From positions 3,954,144-4,018,143 of the forward strand of contig OY762510.1 in assembly GCA_963665935.1 (NCBI GenBank): a DNA stretch of 64,000 nucleotides, read 5' to 3'. The notes under the pieces were generated by a model. It made no database searches. It saw nothing but the letters and a program-made list of their open reading frames with translations, and was not told the origin of the DNA. The position numbers and the translations under genes are program-made. The DNA comes from Syntrophus sp963665935. Lineage in GTDB: Bacteria > Desulfobacterota > Syntrophia > Syntrophales > Syntrophaceae. The first letter of the stretch is position 1; the number at the start of each line of letters is the position of its first letter. Positions 1 to 8,770 of the stretch are shown piece by piece.

Positions 1-440
1 CTTAACTTGCGACGAGATACCTACAATAAATTTTGCGCCGTGACCAGTTGAAACTTTTCCGGATCTAACGCTACTCTCCTTCAGGGGGACGCTCCCGAGC
101 CACCGGAGAAAACCCCTCCTGCCCAAGCCATGAGCAGCGGGGCATCTCTCTGATTTTTTGATTGACACTCCCCATACTTTGTTTTAAGTCACTGGCTTGT
201 CGGCTTCATTTTTTGCGCCTCGAGTAAAAGATCCCGCATCGTTTTCCTACAGAAAGACAAGGGCGGATGCATCCGATCCTTTCATAAGGAAAACAAAGTG
301 CCTCCCGTGAAATAACGCGTTTGCACCAGCGATCTTTCCCGATAAAGTAGACGGTTATCCCCCATGATTCCGCTTTCAGAAGAAGCACCGCAAAGAGTTT
401 TAAGCAATAAGAACGACAAAAAATCACGTTGAGTTAAGCG
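1..440. other. Intergenic region upstream of the aryl-CoA reductase operon
   Basis: I see no convincing gene here; the short minus-strand frames lack a ribosome site or family signature. A TTGACA hexamer occurs near 162-167 on the plus strand but has no good -10 partner. The GC-rich stretch near 80-150 was compared from memory with cobalamin and molybdenum-cofactor riboswitches and does not match. It probably carries the promoter of the operon starting at 441. Confidence 0.4.
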
Positions 441-1229
441 ATGGCTTTTTTTCTGGGTATCGATATCGGATCTTTTTCCGCGAAAGGGGTCCTGCTGGAG
501 GATCAATCCGTTCAGGCTTCCTTTGCCTGCCCCTCCGGCGGAGATTACCGGGGAGCCGCACAGCAGGTCAGAGAAACCCTGCTGTGCAGGGCCGGTATAG
601 CACCTTCGGGTTTATCCTTCGTCATGGCCACAGGTTACGGAGCAAAGCAGGTCCTGTTCGCCGATGAAGAAAAACCGGATATCACCTGCCAGGGCCGAGG
701 GGTCGCCTTTCTTCTTCCTTCAGCCCGAACCGTTCTCGATTGCGGGGATCTTTACAGCAAAGTCCTGCGCATGGATGGCGAGGGTCATGTCCATAATTTC
801 CTTTTGAGCGGGAAATGTGCCGGGGGCAGTGGCCGTTTGTTACTGATCATGGCGAAGGTCCTGCGGGTCAAGTTGGAGGAGATCGGTCCGCTTTCTCTGA
901 AATCCCGGAGCAAGGTGGACTTCAGCACGGGGTGCGTCGTTTTTTCTGAATCCGAAGCCGTATCCCTGATCGCGGAAGGCGTGGCCAAGAAAGACCTTCT
1001 GGCCGGCGTGCATCGGGCATTGGCTGCCCAGCTTGCCAGTCTGGCGGAACGCGTGGGAATCGAACCGGATGTGGTTCTGACCGGCGGCGGGGCGGTAGAC
1101 GCCGGTCTGGTCCAGGCCTTGGAGGACAGCCTGTGCATCCCGGTCAGAGTCCCTTCGAATCCCCTGTTCACCGCCGCCCTTGGCGCGGCACTGCTGGCCC
1201 GGGAGAAAAGCCTGTCGCAGAGAAGCTGA
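441..1229 (+). CDS. Benzoyl-CoA reductase-type ATPase subunit, BcrD/BzdQ-like
   Basis: A 262-aa protein of the BadF/BadG/BcrA/BcrD ATPase family (ASKHA fold), which couples ATP hydrolysis to low-potential electron transfer from a [4Fe-4S] cluster bridging two ATPase subunits. The N-terminal phosphate loop GIDIGS is at 6-11. The cluster cysteines are C126 (GKCAGGSGR) and C165 (STGCVVFSESE), spaced as in the HgdC activator. The usual VDVGGQD motif is replaced by DCGDLYSK around 100-107; as I recall, BcrD of class I benzoyl-CoA reductase also lacks GGQD here. It is the first gene of a D-C-B-A operon, with a 55-bp gap to the next gene. A 2-hydroxyacyl-CoA dehydratase activator is the alternative, but two ATPase genes with two catalytic subunits favour a reductase. 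Confidence 0.8.
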   Translation: MAFFLGIDIGSFSAKGVLLEDQSVQASFACPSGGDYRGAAQQVRETLLCRAGIAPSGLSFVMATGYGAKQVLFADEEKPDITCQGRGVAFLLPSARTVLDCGDLYSKVLRMDGEGHVHNFLLSGKCAGGSGRLLLIMAKVLRVKLEEIGPLSLKSRSKVDFSTGCVVFSESEAVSLIAEGVAKKDLLAGVHRALAAQLASLAERVGIEPDVVLTGGGAVDAGLVQALEDSLCIPVRVPSNPLFTAALGAALLAREKSLSQRS

Positions 1230-1284
1230 AAAAAGACGGGTTGGAAATACCAAGTTCTGTCGTTAAAAAAGAGGAGGGAGTTTA

Positions 1285-2445
1285 ATGAGCGATACGAAGA
1301 ACAACGTCATGGCAGAGGTGGAAAGACAGTATGATAATTATGGAATCCGGGCAAAGGAACTATGCGCCGGCGGAAAAAAGGCGATCGGTTACATCTGCTC
1401 TTTTGTTCCTCTCGAATTTATTACGGCAGCCGGATGCATCCCCTTCCGGATTCGCGGTGATATCCACGAACCCATCACCAAAGGGGATTCCCTTCTGGAG
1501 ACAATCGTCTGCCCCTTTATCCGGAGTTGTTTTGATCTCTGCGTCAAGAACCGATACGACTTTCTCTCCGGCATCGTGATCCCCCACGGATGCGACAGCA
1601 TGGTGAGAAGCTACAGCGTGTGGAGTTATTCCCTCAATTTTCCCTACTTTCACTTCGTCAATACGCCCAATGTCGTGAAGGAATCTTCCCACGAATATTT
1701 CAAGGATGAACTCCAGTCCTACCGGAAGAGCCTGGAAGATTTCACGGGAAAGCCCATTTCCGATGCAGATCTTCAGGAAGCCATCCGGCTGCACAATGAG
1801 AACCGGACCAAAACCCGGGCCCTGTATGAATTTAAAAAGGCCGATCCCCCATTGATTTCCGCAGCGGAACTGCAGAAGGTTCTGGCCGTCGGGGCGAGCC
1901 TTCCGGTTGAAGAAGCCAATTCCCTTTTCGACAATGTCCTGGCCGAACTGGGCAGGCGGACGGAAGCCCCGGTCAAGAAAGGCCCCCGGATTCTCCTGGA
2001 CGGCCCCTGTGTGGATCATCTCGCCATTTCCGGCATCGTCGAAGAAAGCGGCGGCAATGTGGTGATCGACACGACCTGCATGGGCACGCGGGACCTGTGG
2101 CCCCTTGCCGATGAAGATGGCGATCCGGTGGCCTCCCTGGCCCGTCGCTACCTGGACAAGCTCAATTGTCCCAAGACATACCGGGAAAACACCGCCGGCA
2201 CCTTTGCCGGCGACGCCGAGGATCGCTTTGGCGACATCGGCGCACGGGCAAAGGAGTTTGCCGCCAACGGCGCCATTCTTTACCTGTACAAGTACTGCGA
2301 TCCCTTTGGATTCGAAGTCCCGGCAAGAAAGGCTTACTACGAATCCCTCAATATCCCGCTCCTCTGTCTTGAAGACACCTATTCGGCGGGCACCATCGGA
2401 CAGTTGAAAACTCGCATCCAGGCTTTCCTGGAAATGATCGGCTAG
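1285..2445 (+). CDS. Benzoyl-CoA reductase catalytic subunit, BcrC/BzdN-like
   Basis: A 386-aa protein of the 2-hydroxyglutaryl-CoA dehydratase D-component / BcrB-BcrC family, which holds a [4Fe-4S] cluster and binds the aryl- or acyl-CoA. Length matches BcrC/BzdN subunits (about 380-390 aa). Candidate cluster cysteines include those in AAGCIPFR, ETIVCPFIRSC and IPHGCDS in the first 120 residues, and GPCVDH near 240. A strong site (GAGGAGGGAG) precedes the ATG. It lies between the D-like ATPase and the B-like subunit and should pair with the latter. The exact substrate (benzoyl-CoA, a substituted benzoyl-CoA or another acyl-CoA) cannot be read from sequence. Confidence 0.8.
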   Translation: MSDTKNNVMAEVERQYDNYGIRAKELCAGGKKAIGYICSFVPLEFITAAGCIPFRIRGDIHEPITKGDSLLETIVCPFIRSCFDLCVKNRYDFLSGIVIPHGCDSMVRSYSVWSYSLNFPYFHFVNTPNVVKESSHEYFKDELQSYRKSLEDFTGKPISDADLQEAIRLHNENRTKTRALYEFKKADPPLISAAELQKVLAVGASLPVEEANSLFDNVLAELGRRTEAPVKKGPRILLDGPCVDHLAISGIVEESGGNVVIDTTCMGTRDLWPLADEDGDPVASLARRYLDKLNCPKTYRENTAGTFAGDAEDRFGDIGARAKEFAANGAILYLYKYCDPFGFEVPARKAYYESLNIPLLCLEDTYSAGTIGQLKTRIQAFLEMIG

Positions 2446-2475
2446 CGGCCATGCCGGCATAAGGAGGACAGAACA

Positions 2476-3879
2476 ATGACAGAAGAAAAGAAAGAAAAGA
2501 AGCCCCAGAAAAGAATGACTGCAACCCGTGCGGCCGCCTCCATCGGCCCCATGGTTAAGGAATTTATCGCCGGAACCAATCGTGCCAGGCAGGAAGGCAC
2601 CCATAAACTGGCTTATACGTTCATCTGCTGCCACCATGAGGAGATTCTCCGGGCGATGGATGTCCTGCCGGTGTGGACCGAAAATTTCGCAGGCGTCTGC
2701 GGCGCGAAGCGAGATGCCGAACGCTTCATGCAGCGGGCGGAATCGCTGGGACTCTCCCGCTCCCTGTGCACCTACGCCCTCTGCGGCATCGGCTATGACC
2801 AGTGGCGCGAGGAGCTGGGTGAGACGCCCCCCGACGCCCCCTGGGGCGGCCAGGCGAGGCCTGACTTCATGATTCAAACCGGGCAGATCCTCTGTGACCC
2901 GAGGGCCAAGTGGTACCAGGCCTCACAGCAGTTCATGCCGGACATCCCGATATACAACATCGATCTCCCCTACCCCCTGTTCCAGAGAGACCGCGATCAC
3001 AGGGAAGTCCTGGGCTACTATCACCGTTATATTGTCAAGGAATTGCGCGGCCTCATCGCCTTTGTGGAAAAAATGACGGGAAAGAAGATGGATTACGACC
3101 GCCTGAGCGAGCGGGTGGATCTGAGCGACCGCATCTGGAACCTGGTCCACGAAACCTATGAGCTCCGCAAGGCCAAGCCCAGCCCCATGGGAACCGGCGA
3201 CGCCATGAATACGATGGTTCCCCTGAACTTCATGATGGCCACCCAGGAATCCTACAATTTCTTCTCCGATCTCAAGAAGGAGCTGGAGGAAAAGATCGCC
3301 AAGGGCGAAGGCGAAGTCGAAGAGGAAAAGTACCGGCTGATGTGGGGCGGCGGACTTCCCGCCTGGTACGCCCTGAACGATTTCAACTACTTCAACAGCA
3401 AGGGGGCCACGTTCCCCGTGGAGACCACCTATCGCTTGGTCATGCCCCTGGATGAAATGGATCTCCCCAAAACCAGCGATCCCGTGGAGCGTCTCGCCTG
3501 GCGGTGGCTCGGATACTGGACCTTCTGGTACGACAAGGCCCGGAAGCGTCCCGGATCGGAACCCGACGTGGAGCGCCTGATCAACTGGGTCGAGGAATAC
3601 GACATCGACGGAATCGTTGTCCATCAGGCCTTTTCCTGCCGGACCTGGCACGTCGGCCTCATCTGGCAGTTGAAGCAGCTGGCCAAGATCTACAAGCCCA
3701 TCCCGATCCTTATGATGGGTTCCGGAGGACAGAAAGAGAAGACCAACCGCGAGGTGCCTTCCCTGATTCTGGAAAGCGACATCATCGATATCACTTCCTA
3801 CTCCGAGATTGATACCCGCAACAAGATCGACGCCTTCATTGAAACCCTGGAATCCGTCCGGACCAACCGGGCGGCCTGA
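2476..3879 (+). CDS. Benzoyl-CoA reductase catalytic subunit, BcrB/BzdO-like
   Basis: A 467-aa second member of the HgdB/BcrB family, longer than its neighbour as BzdO/BcrB is longer than BzdN/BcrC. It starts with a lysine-rich tail (residues 2-14). Cysteines at FICCHHEE, GVCGAKRD, YALCGIGYD and HQAFSCRTWH are candidate cluster ligands. AAGGAGGACAG gives a strong ribosome site. It should form the catalytic heterodimer with the 386-aa subunit. The next gene starts 14 bp downstream. Confidence 0.8.
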   Translation: MTEEKKEKKPQKRMTATRAAASIGPMVKEFIAGTNRARQEGTHKLAYTFICCHHEEILRAMDVLPVWTENFAGVCGAKRDAERFMQRAESLGLSRSLCTYALCGIGYDQWREELGETPPDAPWGGQARPDFMIQTGQILCDPRAKWYQASQQFMPDIPIYNIDLPYPLFQRDRDHREVLGYYHRYIVKELRGLIAFVEKMTGKKMDYDRLSERVDLSDRIWNLVHETYELRKAKPSPMGTGDAMNTMVPLNFMMATQESYNFFSDLKKELEEKIAKGEGEVEEEKYRLMWGGGLPAWYALNDFNYFNSKGATFPVETTYRLVMPLDEMDLPKTSDPVERLAWRWLGYWTFWYDKARKRPGSEPDVERLINWVEEYDIDGIVVHQAFSCRTWHVGLIWQLKQLAKIYKPIPILMMGSGGQKEKTNREVPSLILESDIIDITSYSEIDTRNKIDAFIETLESVRTNRAA

Positions 3880-3893
3880 GATGATTGTGCGAA

Positions 3894-4748
3894 ATGGCGG
3901 AATACTTCGCAGGTATTGATATCGGTTCAACCATGACCAAGGCGGTGATCCTCGGCGAGGGGATTGCCGCCTCGGTCATCGGACCAACGGGTGCAGAACA
4001 GCGCAGGCTGGCCAACAAGGTGATGGAGGAAGCTCTCGGCCAGGCAGGACTCGCCTTCGAAGCCATCTCCTACGTTGTCGCCACCGGTTACGGCCGTATC
4101 AACGTTCCCTTTGCCGACCGGCAGATCACGGAAATCACCTGCCATGCCAGGGGAATTCATTTCCTCTTTCCCGAAGCCCGGACGGTGATCGATGTGGGGG
4201 GACAGGACAGCAAGGCCATCCGCATCGACAGCCAGGGGCGTCCCCACGACTTCATCATGAATGACAAGTGCGCCGCCGGCAGCGGCCGATTCATCGAAAT
4301 CATCGCCGATACCCTGAACATCCCCCTGGAAGCGGTGGGCGATCTCTCCCTGCAGAGCACTTCCCCGGCAACGATCAGCAACCTCTGTACGATCTGGGCC
4401 CAGCAGGAAGTAGCCTCCAGCCTGGCCCTGGGGATTCCCGTCCCGGACCTGCTCGCCGGGGTCCATCGTTCCCTTGCCGACCGGATCAGCCGGATGGCCC
4501 ACCGGCTCCGCCTGGGAAAACCCGTCGTTCTCACCGGCGGCGGCAGTAAAAACAAGGGGCTTATCGCCGCCCTGCGGGAGTACCTCGACGGCGATCTCCT
4601 CATCCCCGAAAATCCCCTGCTTACCGGCGCCCTCGGCGCCGCGCTCATGGGACGCGACCTCGTGGAAAAAGCCCGGCAGAGCAACCTCCCCCTGGAAACC
4701 CGCCCGCGCATCCTGGAAGCCATTCATCTTCTCGGTTCATCCGAATGA
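3894..4748 (+). CDS. Benzoyl-CoA reductase-type ATPase subunit, BcrA/BzdP-like
   Basis: A 284-aa ATPase/activase with all canonical motifs: GIDIGST at 7-13, IDVGGQDSK at 99-107, cluster cysteines C126 (NDKCAAGSGR) and C165 (SNLCTIWAQQE), and a C-terminal LTGGG nucleotide loop. The length fits the short Azoarcus-type BzdP rather than the longer Thauera BcrA (about 438 aa). A TTG at 3885 would add three residues; the ATG is preferred. It presumably pairs with the degenerate D-like subunit at 441. It closes the operon. Confidence 0.8.
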   Translation: MAEYFAGIDIGSTMTKAVILGEGIAASVIGPTGAEQRRLANKVMEEALGQAGLAFEAISYVVATGYGRINVPFADRQITEITCHARGIHFLFPEARTVIDVGGQDSKAIRIDSQGRPHDFIMNDKCAAGSGRFIEIIADTLNIPLEAVGDLSLQSTSPATISNLCTIWAQQEVASSLALGIPVPDLLAGVHRSLADRISRMAHRLRLGKPVVLTGGGSKNKGLIAALREYLDGDLLIPENPLLTGALGAALMGRDLVEKARQSNLPLETRPRILEAIHLLGSSE

Positions 4749-4924
4749 GGCGTATTCTTTTCACACCAGTCTTACTTTGCCCGATAAAAATACCATCTCT
4801 GCCCTCCCATCACAAATATGCAATCTTATTGAGTGACAGACTGAATTGGCGATCCTACGGTGCACAGGAACCTCGCAGGGCTGTGCTCAGGATTTTACTC
4901 AACGTGGATTTCATAAATACAATG

Positions 4925-4955
4925 AGATATATTGAATTATTAGATTACAATATCT
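4925..4955. promoter_or_regulatory. Interrupted inverted repeat upstream of tetR
   Basis: AGATATATTG (4925-4934) and CAATATCT (4948-4955) form an inverted repeat with one extra base and a 13-nt centre, ending 16 bp before the TTG start of the TetR-type gene. Position and AT-rich composition suit an autoregulatory operator. This is inference. Confidence 0.35.
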
Positions 4956-4971
4956 ATCAGAGGGCTTTAAA

Positions 4972-5565
4972 TTGAAAAAGATTAGCAAGAAAGATTTACG
5001 AAGGAAACAAATCATTGAAGCGGCAATTGCCGTCTTCGGAGATAGCAATTTCCATGATGCGAATATTACAGAGATCGCCCAGAAGGCAAACGTAGCCGAA
5101 GGCACGATATATTTCTACTTCAAGAACAAGGAAGATCTTTTCTTCGCAATTCCGGCGCAAAAGATAGAAGAATTCTGTGAAGAAGTTGACCTCCAACTTG
5201 AGGGAATTCATGATGCTTTCAATAAGCTCAAAAAATATACCTGGTTCTATCTCTATCATTTCAAAAAAAATCCGGCTTACGCCCGGAGCTTGATGCTCGA
5301 GATGCACGTAAACAAGAATTTCTATAGCTCAAAAACCTCTGTCCAATCGAAAAGAGCCACCGACAAAGCTCTCGAAATCATTCGACAGGGTCAGGAGGAA
5401 GGCCTTTTCAGAAAAGACATCGATGAAGAAGTCATCCAGGCACTGTTGCTGGGCATGCTGGAATATCGAGTCACCAAATGGGTGCTCAAGGACCAAGCGT
5501 ATGATCTCCTGGAAAACTATGGTGACATAAGCGAAGTGATCTTTAATGGCATCAGATCTTCTTAG
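4972..5565 (+). CDS. TetR/AcrR-family transcriptional regulator
   Basis: A 197-aa regulator with an N-terminal TetR helix-turn-helix (about residues 10-57; ITEIAQKANVAEGTIYFYF is the recognition part) followed by an all-helical ligand-binding domain. The start is TTG, with only a weak ribosome site. It lies 223 bp downstream of the aryl-CoA reductase operon on the same strand, so it may control that operon or itself. An interrupted inverted repeat sits just upstream. TetR proteins of this kind often sense acyl-CoA or aromatic ligands; the ligand is unknown here. Confidence 0.85.
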   Translation: MKKISKKDLRRKQIIEAAIAVFGDSNFHDANITEIAQKANVAEGTIYFYFKNKEDLFFAIPAQKIEEFCEEVDLQLEGIHDAFNKLKKYTWFYLYHFKKNPAYARSLMLEMHVNKNFYSSKTSVQSKRATDKALEIIRQGQEEGLFRKDIDEEVIQALLLGMLEYRVTKWVLKDQAYDLLENYGDISEVIFNGIRSS

Positions 5566-5598
5566 AATAGACGTCGTTGTTTTTCTTCAGTGAAGCAA

Positions 5599-6171
5599 TC
5601 AGGGAAGGATCGTCACCTCCGTTCCCACGGAAATCGTCCTGGCCAGATCCAGCGCGTCATTATTGTACATGACAAAGCATCCCCCCGTCACCCGACGGCC
5701 GACGCGCCCCGGGTTGTTGTTGCCGTGGATGCGGTAGATGGCCCCTTTTCTCGTTCGGTGGGAAAGGGAAATCTTGACGGGACCCATGTAGTTCAGGGGA
5801 TGGCCGGGAGGAACCACCGGCGGAAGAACGATTCCCCTCTCCCGAAAGACCTCCCGGCAGTAAGGCGTCGGATGCCACGAGGGATTGAAGGAAATGGCCG
5901 TCACTTGACCCCGGCCGAGGGGATAGATATCAAGACCCCGGACAGCCGTTCCCACCCGGTATTCCCGCCGAAGAAGGCGTTGATCTCCCTCGGTCTGCTC
6001 ATAGAGAGCGAGAACATTCCGGCTGATGCTGACTTCAATGGCATACCGCCTGTCCGTTTGCAAAGTTCGGGAATCCGAAGATCCGGCAACGGCGATCGCA
6101 CAGAAGGCCAGCATCAGCGCCATTCCCCAGGGGCAAAGAAATCTCCTTCCTTGATGCAGGTTTGTCAGCAC
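5599..6171 (-). CDS. Periplasmic L,D-transpeptidase (YkuD family) with altered active-site motif
   Basis: A 190-aa exported protein: hydrophobic signal segment at about 14-30, then a YkuD domain. These enzymes make 3-3 peptidoglycan cross-links or attach lipoproteins, using a cysteine in S/T-H-G-C. Here H149 (RIHG) and C165 are present, but the motif reads T-G-G-C (162-165), so the histidine before Gly-Cys is replaced by glycine. Activity may be changed or lost. It is transcribed divergently from the MBL-fold gene at 6352. Confidence 0.75.
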   Translation of the reverse strand: MLTNLHQGRRFLCPWGMALMLAFCAIAVAGSSDSRTLQTDRRYAIEVSISRNVLALYEQTEGDQRLLRREYRVGTAVRGLDIYPLGRGQVTAISFNPSWHPTPYCREVFRERGIVLPPVVPPGHPLNYMGPVKISLSHRTRKGAIYRIHGNNNPGRVGRRVTGGCFVMYNNDALDLARTISVGTEVTILP

Positions 6172-6351
6172 CTTACGCCTCGATTTTTCTCTTTCCGATG
6201 TTGTCCTCTTGTCTCATTCATTTCAAACTTGTCATTACCGCCCATTGGCTGTACAAAGCAAGCATCATCTTAAAAAAAAGGCCAAGGGGAAGAGAAAATC
6301 CACCTTTCCGCATGAACAGATCTTCGAATAAAATACAGTAGGAAGGAAACA

Positions 6352-7101
6352 ATGAAAATCATTTTTCTGGGCACCAACGGCTGGTATGACACGGACATGG
6401 GAAACACCGTCAGCATCCTTCTCCGGGCCGCGTCCTTCGATCTTGTACTCGACGCCGGCAACGGCTTCTACAAGCTGGACCGCTTTATTAACCCATCCTC
6501 GAAGAAGCCCCTTTATCTCTTTCTGAGCCATTTCCATCTGGACCACATTGTCGGGCTGCACACCCTCAACAAATTTTCCTTTCCCCAGGGGCTCGTGATC
6601 TGCGGCCCGGAAGGCAGCCGGGAACTGCTGACCCAATTTGTCAACCGTCCTTTTACCGCCGCGCTTTCCGCCCTGCCCTTCCCCGTGGATATCCTCGAAC
6701 TGCCGGCCTCCCTCGCTCAGCTCCCCTTTCCCGTGGAGACCCTCCCCCTGAATCATCCCGTCCTTACCCTGGGATACCGGATTTCCCTCGATGACCGGGT
6801 CATCAGCTACTGCACGGACACAGGCTATTGTGAAAATGCCGTGACGCTCTCCCGATCGGCTGATCTTCTCATTGCGGAATGCGCTTATCGGCAGGGACAG
6901 TTCAGCGATGCCTGGCCGCACCTCAACCCGGAAGCGGCCGCCCGGATTGCCGAGGAGGCCGGAGCGAGACGGCTCGCCCTGACGCACTTCGATGCCCGCC
7001 TGTATACCAAACCCGCAGACCGCGAAGAATCCGAAGCCTTTGCCCGTAAGATCTTCCCCCAAACCTTCGCAGCCCGGGATGGTCTGGAAATGGATCTGTA
7101 G
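6352..7101 (+). CDS. Metallo-beta-lactamase-fold hydrolase, RNase Z-like
   Basis: A 249-aa cytoplasmic MBL-fold protein. The metal motif HxHxDH is SHFHLDHIVG (H60, H62, D64, H65), with a later aspartate in YCTDTGY and a histidine in LTHFDAR. The N-terminus (MKIIFLGTNG) resembles RNase Z/ElaC-type members, but no tRNA exosite arm is seen. The substrate could be RNA, a phosphodiester or a small metabolite. GGAAGGAAAC precedes the ATG. Confidence 0.75.
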   Translation: MKIIFLGTNGWYDTDMGNTVSILLRAASFDLVLDAGNGFYKLDRFINPSSKKPLYLFLSHFHLDHIVGLHTLNKFSFPQGLVICGPEGSRELLTQFVNRPFTAALSALPFPVDILELPASLAQLPFPVETLPLNHPVLTLGYRISLDDRVISYCTDTGYCENAVTLSRSADLLIAECAYRQGQFSDAWPHLNPEAAARIAEEAGARRLALTHFDARLYTKPADREESEAFARKIFPQTFAARDGLEMDL

Positions 7102-7321
7102 GATTCACTCTATTTTTCCGGACAATCCTGTTAATTGAAATGGAACCTATGTGGATTTCGAATTGTGTGTGGGGGGAAAGATAATGGAGGGGAAATTTGT
7201 CCAACGCACAGGAAAATCTCCATTCAGATCAGAAAGGTTAGATAAACTTCTTGAGTCCTCCCAAAATACGTTGAGTACGGTTCGATTACAAAAGTTGGGT
7301 TAAATGTCCGGACTTGAGTAC

Positions 7322-7357
7322 AAAAAATTCCTCCGATCCTCAGTGGATCGAAGGAAT
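7322..7357 (-). terminator. Rho-independent terminator of rhlE
   Basis: Read on the minus strand, ATTCCTTCGATCC and GGATCGGAGGAAT form a 13-bp stem (one G-T pair) with a 5-nt loop, followed by six T. It lies 36 bp past the rhlE stop codon. The rest of 7102-7392 shows no gene. Confidence 0.8.
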
Positions 7358-7392
7358 CTATACATCAAAGCGCGTGCGCCACGAGAATCGGT

Positions 7393-8673
7393 TCAGCGAT
7401 GCGATCGGCTTCGGTGGCCTGAAGCTCTGGGTGCAAAATGATAAGAACCGCTTTTTTTCACCGGGGTGGCACTTCGGAACTCTGCAGGGAGTTCGCGTCT
7501 CGTGGAGCTCACAGTGGAACGATGCGTTCCACCACTTCCTGCCGGAGCAGGGATCGAATAATCAAAATCTTCCAGGGCGCGTCGTTCGATTCTTTCTCCC
7601 AGCACATGCTCAATGTTCCCCACCAAATCCCTTTCCTGAGGCGTTACAAAAGAGAAGGCGTCGCCTGCTTTTGTCGCCCGGCCGGTACGGCCAATCCGAT
7701 GGGTGTATGCATCGACGGTATCAGGCATGTCATAATTGATCACATGAGAGATCTTGGTTATATCGATTCCCCTGGCGGCGATGTCCGTGGCGATCAGGAT
7801 CTGATACTTTCCTTCTCTGAAGCCGCTGAGCGCGGCCTGACGCCTGCTCTGTGAAAGATCCCCCTGCAGGGATGTCACGGGGAAACCGGCTGTTTTCATC
7901 TGCATGGCCACCCGTGTCGTTCGATGCTTCGTGCGCGTGAATACGAGGACTGATTCAGTATTCGTTTCTTGAAGAAGTTTCATCAGCAGGGCTGTCTTGA
8001 GATGCTGTTCAACGGGATACAGCGCATGGGACACCGTAGATGCGGGAGCATCATCGCCGACCCTTAGAATTACGGGGTCATGCAGAACTTCTTTTGCCAG
8101 ATGGCGTATATCGGTGGGCATTGTAGCCGAGAAAAGCAGCGTCTGGCGATTTTCCGGCACCCGTTTTATGATTTTACGGATATCCGGCAGAAAGCCCATA
8201 TCAAACATGCGGTCTGCCTCATCCAGAACGAGGACCTCGATGCCGGATAAGTCGGCAAGCCCTTGATCCATCAGATCGAGCAGACGGCCCGGACAGGCCA
8301 CAACGATTTCGGCCCCCTCCCGGAGTTTCGAAATTTGAGGATTCTTATTGACACCGCCATAAACTGTGACACTTTTTAACTTTGTTGCCCGGCCCAGATC
8401 ATTTATGGACTCGTGAATCTGTTCTGCCAATTCTCTTGTCGGCGCAATGATCAGTGCTCGGGTTCTCTTGCGTGATCCGTTCATAAGGTGCTGCATAATG
8501 GGTAGAACAAAAGCTGCGGTTTTTCCCGTCCCGGTCTGGGCAAGCCCCATGACGTCTCTGCCTTGGAGTATTGCGGGAATGGATTTAAGCTGGATCGGTG
8601 TCGGCGTCGTGTAACCCAGGGCTTGGATGCCGGCCTCAATCTGGGGGTTAAGATTAAACTGTCTAAAATTCAT
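7393..8673 (-). CDS. rhlE: DEAD-box ATP-dependent RNA helicase, RhlE type
   Basis: A 426-aa helicase with the full DEAD-box set: Q motif region (TPTPIQLKSIP), Walker A AQTGTGKTAA, PTRELAEQ, VLDEADRMFDMGF, SAT, and C-terminal HRIGRTGR. A basic tail after about residue 375 suits RNA binding. RhlE-type helicases unwind structured RNA during ribosome assembly and at low temperature. It lies downstream of cspA and a small basic protein gene on the same strand, suggesting a cold-shock group. Its leader carries two perfect hairpins. Confidence 0.92.
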   Translation of the reverse strand: MNFRQFNLNPQIEAGIQALGYTTPTPIQLKSIPAILQGRDVMGLAQTGTGKTAAFVLPIMQHLMNGSRKRTRALIIAPTRELAEQIHESINDLGRATKLKSVTVYGGVNKNPQISKLREGAEIVVACPGRLLDLMDQGLADLSGIEVLVLDEADRMFDMGFLPDIRKIIKRVPENRQTLLFSATMPTDIRHLAKEVLHDPVILRVGDDAPASTVSHALYPVEQHLKTALLMKLLQETNTESVLVFTRTKHRTTRVAMQMKTAGFPVTSLQGDLSQSRRQAALSGFREGKYQILIATDIAARGIDITKISHVINYDMPDTVDAYTHRIGRTGRATKAGDAFSFVTPQERDLVGNIEHVLGERIERRALEDFDYSIPAPAGSGGTHRSTVSSTRRELPAEFRSATPVKKSGSYHFAPRASGHRSRSHR

Positions 8674-8699
8674 TAAATATCCCTTTTCACTAAAGTTTA

Positions 8700-8738
8700 C
8701 CGGAATACTTCCGGCATGTCCGTCCGTTTTCGGACGGA
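8700..8738 (-). promoter_or_regulatory. Tandem hairpins in the rhlE leader
   Basis: Two perfect inverted repeats lie 26-65 bp before the rhlE start. TCCGTCCG-AAAA-CGGACGGA spans 8719-8738 and CCGGAA-GTA-TTCCGG spans 8700-8714 (minus-strand reading). Neither is followed by a T run, so a leader structure that the helicase or cold could affect is more likely than a terminator. That role is inference. Confidence 0.45.
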
Positions 8739-8770
8739 ATCGTAGATAAACCTATTCTGCTGAAAGTCTG

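Noticed and set aside
1..200. Riboswitch-like GC-rich segment
   Set aside because: Compared from memory with cobalamin, molybdenum cofactor and glycine elements; conserved cores are missing.
1360..2877. 505-aa minus-strand frame across the reductase subunit genes
   Set aside because: Antisense shadow of two well-supported genes; low-complexity Gly/Arg-rich sequence and no family motif.
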